This document shows positions 7,565 through 12,154 of a DNA stretch of 12,154 nucleotides, one piece after another. The position numbers were made by a program, and so were the translations under genes. How positions within the stretch are numbered: the stretch's first letter is position 1; every line of letters begins with the position of its first letter. The notes under the pieces were generated by a model. That model was not told the origin of the DNA. It saw nothing but the letters and a program-made list of their open reading frames with translations, and made no database searches. Source of the stretch: Desulfovibrionaceae bacterium (lineage in GTDB: Bacteria > Pseudomonadota > Gammaproteobacteria > Burkholderiales > Burkholderiaceae_C); contig WRJY01000295.1 of the NCBI GenBank assembly GCA_009778355.1, positions 1 through 12,154 on the forward strand. Reading direction: 5' to 3'.

Positions 7565-8373
7565 ACGCATTACGCCGCCGCGCCGAACCCGGCGTCACAA
7601 CCGCCAGCGCGCCGTGGGGCTGGGCGCTGGGCGGCGCCCTGATCGGCATGGCGCTGACGCTGATCGTGACCGCGCCGGCGCGCTGGCTGGCCGGGCTGCT
7701 GTCCAGCGCCAGCAGCGGCACGGTGCTGCTGGCCGAGCCGCAAGGCAGCATCTGGTCCGGCTCGGCCAGGCTGGTGCTGACCGGCGGCGCCGGCAGCCAG
7801 GACAGCGCCGCCCTGCCTGGCCGTGTGCGCTGGCAACTGTCGCCCTCGATCACCGGCCTGAACGCCCGCATCAGCGCCGATTGCTGCACGCGCGCCGCGC
7901 CGCTGGCGCTCGGCGTCAGTCCGCGCTGGGGCGGCGCGCGCCTGACGCTGGCCGATGGCCAGTCGATCTGGCCCGCCGCGCTGCTGACCGGCCTGGGCAC
8001 GCCCTGGAACACCATTCAGCCGCAGGGCGAACTGGCGGCCAGCACCCAGGGGCTGCAAATCGAGTGGACGGCTGGCCGCATCCGCTTGCAGGGAAGCGCC
8101 GAAGTGACGGTACGCAACCTGTCCTCGCGCCTGTCCACCCTGCAACCGCTGGGCTCGTACCGGCTCGGCCTGCGCGGCGGCGACGCCGTGGCGCTGGAAC
8201 TCGCCACGCTGGAAGGCGGGCTTCGGCTGTCGGGCAGCGGCCAGTGGGCTGGCGCCCGGCTGCGCTTTTCGGGCGAGGCCAGCGCCGCCCCCGGTCTGGA
8301 GGCGCAGTTGGGCAACCTGCTCAATCTCCTTGGCCATCGGCGGGGCGAGCGGGCCATCATCTCCTTTGGATAA
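7561..8373 (+). CDS. gspN: T2SS accessory protein GspN
   Basis: Accessory T2SS protein, present in only some systems; its precise role is not settled. The 270-residue product has a basic N-terminus, a transmembrane helix at about 21-37, and a long periplasmic part. The family feature GSIWSGSARL (about 62-71) and a second region DGQSIWPAALLTGLGTPW are visible. The domain ends with LGHRRGERAIISFG. A vicinal cysteine pair (DCCTR, about residues 107-111) is present; whether it matters is unknown. The ATG overlaps the gspM stop (ATGA). A 78-bp gap to gspD follows, the longest in the operon apart from the repeat between gspI and gspJ. Confidence 0.9.
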   Translation: MNALRRRAEPGVTTASAPWGWALGGALIGMALTLIVTAPARWLAGLLSSASSGTVLLAEPQGSIWSGSARLVLTGGAGSQDSAALPGRVRWQLSPSITGLNARISADCCTRAAPLALGVSPRWGGARLTLADGQSIWPAALLTGLGTPWNTIQPQGELAASTQGLQIEWTAGRIRLQGSAEVTVRNLSSRLSTLQPLGSYRLGLRGGDAVALELATLEGGLRLSGSGQWAGARLRFSGEASAAPGLEAQLGNLLNLLGHRRGERAIISFG

Positions 8374-8375
8374 GG

Positions 8376-8394
8376 CGCTACATTACCCCTAGCG
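8376..8394 (+). other. small hairpin in the gspN-gspD gap
   Basis: CGCTA (8376-8380) and TAGCG (8390-8394) can form a 5-bp stem with a 9-nt loop, 2 bases after the gspN stop. No T-tract follows, so it is not a standard terminator. The rest of the gap (8395-8451) holds a weak -10-like GATACT (8423-8428) with no convincing -35, so a separate gspD promoter is possible but not shown. Confidence 0.25.
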
Positions 8395-8451
8395 TCATGT
8401 CACACCCATGCTGGTAGGACACGATACTGGCGTTTGCCGACACACAGCTTC

Positions 8452-10773
8452 ATGGATCGCGCTTCTGACTTCCCTTTCGACCCGGCTGCCGCCGCCTGCC
8501 GCCGCGCGGCCCGCTCGATCGCGGCTGCCGCGCTGCTGGCCCTGGCCGCGAATGCGCCGGCCCAGACCGAACCAGCCGCCAGCCCGCCGGCCAGCGCCAG
8601 CCGCGCCAGCGTGACGCTGGACTTCGCCAACGCCGAAATCGACGCCGTGGCCCGCACCATGGCAACCCTGACTGGGCGCAACGTGGTGGTGGATCCGCGC
8701 GTCAAGGGCACGATGACGCTGACCAGCACCACGCCGGTGTCGCAAACCGAGGCGCTGCGGCTGTTCGCCACCCAACTGCGCACGCAGGGCTTCGCGCTGA
8801 TCGAATCGCACGGCATCAGCGTGGTGGTGCCCGAGGCCGAGGCCAAGCTGCAAAGCGAGGCCGTTTCCGCCGGCCCGGCGCGCACCGGCGGCGGTGGCCA
8901 GATCATGACGCAGATCTTCCGCCTGACGCACGAAAACGCCAGCAGCCTGGTGCCGATCCTGCGCCCGCTCATCAGCCCCAACAACACGATCAACATCAAC
9001 CCCGGCACCAATGCGGTGGTCATCACCGACTACGCCGACAACCTGCAACGCCTGGGCCGCATCATCGCCGCGCTGGACGTGGCCAACGCCACCGGCCTGG
9101 AGATCGTGCGGCTGCGCTACGCCGTGGCCTCCGACCTGGCGCCGCTGGTAGCGAAATTGCTGGAACCGGGCGGCAGCGCCAGCAGTGCGCCCCAGCCGGT
9201 TCAGCCCGCGCCCGGTCAAGGCGGCGCGGTAACCGCGCTCACGGTGGGCAGCAGCGACGGTTACCGCACCACCATCGTGCCCGAGCCGCGCAGCAACGCC
9301 CTTATCCTGCGCGCCGCCAACCCGGCGCGGCTGGCACTGGCCAGGACGCTGATCGAGCAGCTCGACCAGCCGCCCGCCGCTGGCCGCGCCGACGGCGCCA
9401 GCGGCAACATCCACGTGGTCTATCTGAAAAACGCCGACGCCGTCAAACTCGCCGCCACCCTGCGCGCCGCGCTGGCGGCGCTGCCGGGGCAATCGGGCAA
9501 CCAGGCTGGCGGCGGCGGACCGGCGGCCAACAGCGGCGGGCTGTCAGCCAACCGGAGCAGCGGCACGGCGACGGCCAGCAATTCGTCCGACAACGGCCTG
9601 GCCAGCGGCCCCAGCATCGACGCCGCGGGCAACAACCAGCCCTCCACCGGCGGCCCGATCCAGGCCGACCCGTCCACCAACTCACTCATCATCAGCGCGC
9701 CGGAGCCGATCTACCGCGAGCTGCGCGCCGTCATCGACCAGCTCGACCAGCGCCGCGCCCAGGTGTTCATCGAAAGCCTGATCGCCGAAGTGCGGGTTGA
9801 CAAGCTCGCCGATATCGGCGTGCAGTGGCAGGCGCTGGCGGGCAATGGCAGCAGCACCATCGGCGTGATCGGCACCAACTACCAATCCGCAGGCAACGGA
9901 TCAGCCCCCAACATCTTCGACTTTGCCTCCCAGTTCATCGGCATGACCAGCAGCAAAGCCGACGGCATCAGTATCACCGGGCAGCCGGTAATGCCCAGCG
10001 CCGGCTTCAACCTGATTGCCGGCACGCGCACGCTCGGCATCCTCGCCAACTTCCTCCAGAGCACCGGCAGCGGCAACGTGCTCTCCACCCCGACGCTGCT
10101 GACGCTCGACAACGAAGAGGCCAGGATCATCGTCGGCCAGAACGTGCCCTTCGTTACCGGCAGCTATACCAACACTGGAGCCAGCACCACCGCGGTCAGC
10201 CCGTTCCAGACTTACGACCGCAAGGACGTCGGCCTGACGCTGCGCGTGCGCCCCCAGATCAGCGAGGACGGCACCATCAAGCTGGTGATCTACCAGGAAA
10301 CCTCCAGCGTGGTCGACGGCACCGCCACCAACTCCAGCGGCCCCATCACCAACAAACGCGCCATCGAATCCAGCGTACTCGTCAACGATGGCGCGATTGT
10401 CGTTCTCGGCGGCCTGCTGGAAGACAACCTCACCGACAGCGAGAGCAAAGTCCCCGTGCTGGGCGACGTGCCGCTGGTCGGCAACCTGTTCAAAAGCCGC
10501 AACCGCCACTACGTCAAAACCAACCTGATGGTCTTTTTGCGCCCGGCGATCGTGCGCGACGCCGCCGCCGCCGAAAGCTACTCGCTGAGCCGCTACGACT
10601 TCATGCGCGCCGCGCAGCAATCCACGCAGCCCAAGCCCAGCGCGGTGCTCCAGATCAACGAAGGGCCGGTCTTGCCCCCGGTCACGCCGGTGCGCCCCGA
10701 TGCCTGGACGCGCCCGGCGCCGCCGCCGCCCATGATCCAGCCGGCGGCGGGCGACCGCAACATCTTCGATTGA
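8452..10773 (+). CDS. gspD: T2SS secretin GspD
   Basis: Outer-membrane multimeric channel through which folded proteins leave the cell. Read from the ATG at 8452 the precursor is 773 residues. It has a signal peptide with paired arginines, a hydrophobic core (SIAAAALLALAANAPA) and likely cleavage near APA|Q. Domains in order: N0 (about 52-133), N1 (152-210), N2 (213-307), N3 (318-447) and the secretin beta-barrel (about 450-705), with KDVGLTLRVRPQISEDG, VVLGGLLEDN and VPVLGDVPLVGNLFKS. A Pro-rich C-terminal tail follows. N2 and N3 carry Gly/Ser/Asn/Pro-rich insertions (N3 at about 343-405). An in-frame TTG at 8434 would add six residues; neither start has a good ribosome binding site. Length and motifs are normal for the family. 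gspE starts 10 bp after the stop. Confidence 0.96.
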   Translation: MDRASDFPFDPAAAACRRAARSIAAAALLALAANAPAQTEPAASPPASASRASVTLDFANAEIDAVARTMATLTGRNVVVDPRVKGTMTLTSTTPVSQTEALRLFATQLRTQGFALIESHGISVVVPEAEAKLQSEAVSAGPARTGGGGQIMTQIFRLTHENASSLVPILRPLISPNNTININPGTNAVVITDYADNLQRLGRIIAALDVANATGLEIVRLRYAVASDLAPLVAKLLEPGGSASSAPQPVQPAPGQGGAVTALTVGSSDGYRTTIVPEPRSNALILRAANPARLALARTLIEQLDQPPAAGRADGASGNIHVVYLKNADAVKLAATLRAALAALPGQSGNQAGGGGPAANSGGLSANRSSGTATASNSSDNGLASGPSIDAAGNNQPSTGGPIQADPSTNSLIISAPEPIYRELRAVIDQLDQRRAQVFIESLIAEVRVDKLADIGVQWQALAGNGSSTIGVIGTNYQSAGNGSAPNIFDFASQFIGMTSSKADGISITGQPVMPSAGFNLIAGTRTLGILANFLQSTGSGNVLSTPTLLTLDNEEARIIVGQNVPFVTGSYTNTGASTTAVSPFQTYDRKDVGLTLRVRPQISEDGTIKLVIYQETSSVVDGTATNSSGPITNKRAIESSVLVNDGAIVVLGGLLEDNLTDSESKVPVLGDVPLVGNLFKSRNRHYVKTNLMVFLRPAIVRDAAAAESYSLSRYDFMRAAQQSTQPKPSAVLQINEGPVLPPVTPVRPDAWTRPAPPPPMIQPAAGDRNIFD

Positions 10774-10783
10774 TGCCAGGCCC

Positions 10784-12154
10784 ATGCGCTACCCGCTGCC
10801 CTACGCCTTCGCGCGCACCGCCGGTCTGCTGCTGGAAGACGACGGCCACGGCCTGACGCTGTGGCACGGCGGCAGCCCCGACGCCAGTCACCTGAGCGAA
10901 GTGGTGCGCCGCTACGGCGGCGGCCCCGCGCTGCTGGCCTTGCAGCAGACCGACGCGCACGCGCTGGCGCAGCGCATCAGCAGCGCGTATTCGCAAAGCG
11001 AATCCAGCGCCGCCGCCGTGGTCAGCGAAGTCGAAAGCGATGCCGACCTCTCGCGCATCATGCAGGAGCTGCCCGCCGTCGAGGACTTGCTGGAAGCCGC
11101 CGCCGACGCGCCCATCATCCGCATGTTGAACGCGCTGCTCACGCAGGCCGCGCGCGATGGCGCCAGCGACATCCACATCGAACCCTACGAGCGCCACTCC
11201 AGTGTGCGCTTTCGCGTCGATGGCGCGCTGCGCGAAGTGGTGCAGCCCAACCGCGCGCTGCACGCGGCGCTGATCTCGCGCCTGAAGATCATGGCCGACC
11301 TGGACATCGCCGAAAAGCGTCTGCCGCAGGATGGCCGCATCAGCCTGCGGCTGGGCACGCGCGCCATCGACGTGCGCGTGTCCACCCTGCCCAACGCCCA
11401 CGGCGAGCGCGCCGTGCTGCGCCTGCTCGACAAAAGCGAAAGCAAGCTCAGCCTGGAAGCGGTGGGAATGCAAGGCGACGTGCTACAAAAATTCGAGCAC
11501 CTGATCGCGCAGCCGCACGGCATCATCTTGGTCACCGGCCCTACCGGCAGCGGCAAGACCACCACCTTGTACGCCAGCCTGGCGCGGCTGGACGCCCACC
11601 GCAACAACATCATGACGGTGGAAGACCCGATCGAGTACGACCTGCCCGGCGTCGGCCAGACGCAGGTCAACAGCAAGATCGACCTCAGCTTTGCCCGCGC
11701 GCTGCGCGCCATCCTGCGCCAGGACCCGGACATCGTGATGATCGGCGAAATCCGCGACATCGAAACCGCGCAGATCGCCATCCAGGCCAGCCTGACCGGC
11801 CACCTGGTGCTGGCCACCCTGCACACCAACGACGCCGCCAGCGCCGTCACGCGCCTGATCGACATGGGGGTGGAGCCGTTTTTGCTGTCGTCCTCGCTGC
11901 TGGGCGTGCTGGCGCAGCGGCTGGTGCGCAAGTACTGCGCTGCTTGCCACGGCGCCCCCACGCTTCGCGCTGACGCTGCTGCGCTGCCCCCCGAGGGGGC
12001 CGACCCCGCCTTGGGGCGGCCCGGCGGCGGGGTTCACATTGCCCCCACGCTTCGCGCTGACGCTACTGCGCTGCCCCCCGAGGGGGCTGACCCCGCCTTG
12101 GGGCGGCCCGGCGGCGGGGTTCACATTGCCCCCACGCTTCGCGCTGACGCTGCT
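10784..12154 (+). CDS. gspE: T2SS ATPase GspE, 3' end beyond the window
   Basis: Cytoplasmic hexameric ATPase that powers pseudopilus assembly and docks on GspL. 457 codons are visible and the frame is open at the right edge. An N-terminal domain (about 1-110) precedes the T2SSE core (ASDIHIEPYE, then the ATPase). Walker A is GPTGSGKTT at 252-260 with K258. The Asp box contains VEDPIEYDLPG. Walker B is DPDIVMIGEIRD at 314-325 with E322, and the His box contains LATLHTNDAAS. The first half of the zinc-binding tetracysteine motif is present (C385-A-A-C388). Immediately after, from A391, the sequence changes to an 87-bp repeat tandemly copied in frame, so the second CxxC and the C-terminal part are displaced past the edge. 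Whether the protein resumes correctly is not visible. The ATG has only a weak CAGG upstream. The core is certainly GspE. Confidence 0.95.
   Translation, partial: MRYPLPYAFARTAGLLLEDDGHGLTLWHGGSPDASHLSEVVRRYGGGPALLALQQTDAHALAQRISSAYSQSESSAAAVVSEVESDADLSRIMQELPAVEDLLEAAADAPIIRMLNALLTQAARDGASDIHIEPYERHSSVRFRVDGALREVVQPNRALHAALISRLKIMADLDIAEKRLPQDGRISLRLGTRAIDVRVSTLPNAHGERAVLRLLDKSESKLSLEAVGMQGDVLQKFEHLIAQPHGIILVTGPTGSGKTTTLYASLARLDAHRNNIMTVEDPIEYDLPGVGQTQVNSKIDLSFARALRAILRQDPDIVMIGEIRDIETAQIAIQASLTGHLVLATLHTNDAASAVTRLIDMGVEPFLLSSSLLGVLAQRLVRKYCAACHGAPTLRADAAALPPEGADPALGRPGGGVHIAPTLRADATALPPEGADPALGRPGGGVHIAPTLRADAA
11954..12154. repeat. 87-bp GC-rich palindromic repeat, tandem and in frame within gspE
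   Basis: Unit 1 is 11954-12040, unit 2 is 12041-12127, and unit 3 starts at 12128 and is cut by the edge. Each starts GCCCCCACGCTTCGCGCTGA. Units 1 and 2 differ at only two bases: one changes Ala to Thr and one is silent. Inside each unit are two dyads: in unit 1, GCCCCC (11986-11991) with GGGGGC (11995-12000), and ACCCCGCC (12003-12010) with GGCGGGGT (12026-12033). The period is 29 codons with no stop in this frame, so gspE stays open whatever the copy number. The sequence resembles the GC-rich intergenic repeats of Comamonadaceae, from memory and not searched. Confidence 0.85.

Noticed and set aside
8408..8614. 68-codon plus-strand frame in the gspN-gspD gap
   Set aside because: It overlaps the gspD signal peptide in another frame and shows no conserved features.
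11483..12124. 213-codon minus-strand frame starting in the repeats opposite gspE
   Set aside because: It is open because the 87-bp repeat lacks stops in this frame too; the rest is a shadow of the conserved GspE ATPase core.
11954..12154. Possible CRISPR array at the right edge
   Set aside because: The 87-bp units abut directly with no unique spacers, are much longer than CRISPR repeats, and there are no cas genes.

Overview
The window is GC-rich (roughly 70% by eye), densely coded, and dominated by a type II secretion system (T2SS, general secretory pathway) operon. The IlvA and Gsp protein sequences, the gene order gspG-H-I-J-K-L-M-N-D-E with a divergent gspC, and the palindromic GC-rich intergenic repeats suggest a betaproteobacterium of the Burkholderiales, most likely the Comamonadaceae. 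This placement is inference; no search was run.

Layout: positions 1-57 may hold the start of a leftward gene that runs off the left edge (weak). Positions 58-401 are AT-richer and non-coding. They carry a tandem direct repeat, a plausible promoter, and a roughly 97-nt CU-rich transcript unit ending in a strong intrinsic terminator (288-320), which together look like a small RNA gene. ilvA (threonine dehydratase) follows at 402-1967. Its end overlaps by 11 bp the end of gspC, which is on the minus strand (1957-2544). A 74-bp divergent control region separates gspC from the rightward operon gspG, gspH, gspI, gspJ, gspK, gspL, gspM, gspN, gspD, gspE. gspE is cut by the right edge; gspF is not seen and is expected further right.

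How the genes work together: GspG (major) and GspH/I/J/K (minor) pseudopilins form the periplasmic pseudopilus. GspL and GspM, with GspC, form the inner-membrane platform that links the GspE ATPase to the pseudopilus. GspC contacts the secretin GspD, the outer-membrane exit channel. GspN is an accessory inner-membrane protein. Most junctions are 4-nt overlaps (GTGA for H/I; ATGA for J/K, K/L, L/M, M/N), so the operon is probably translationally coupled. The exceptions are gspI-gspJ, gspN-gspD and gspD-gspE.

The unusual points are two unrelated palindromic repeat elements in the operon. One is a ~250-bp compound inverted-repeat (REP/MITE-like) element between gspI and gspJ. The other is an 87-bp (29-codon) GC-rich repeat, tandemly repeated in frame inside gspE directly after the first CxxC of its zinc-binding motif. 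The putative sRNA upstream of ilvA is the third item worth attention. I see no wholly new multi-gene system: the T2SS is a known machine.
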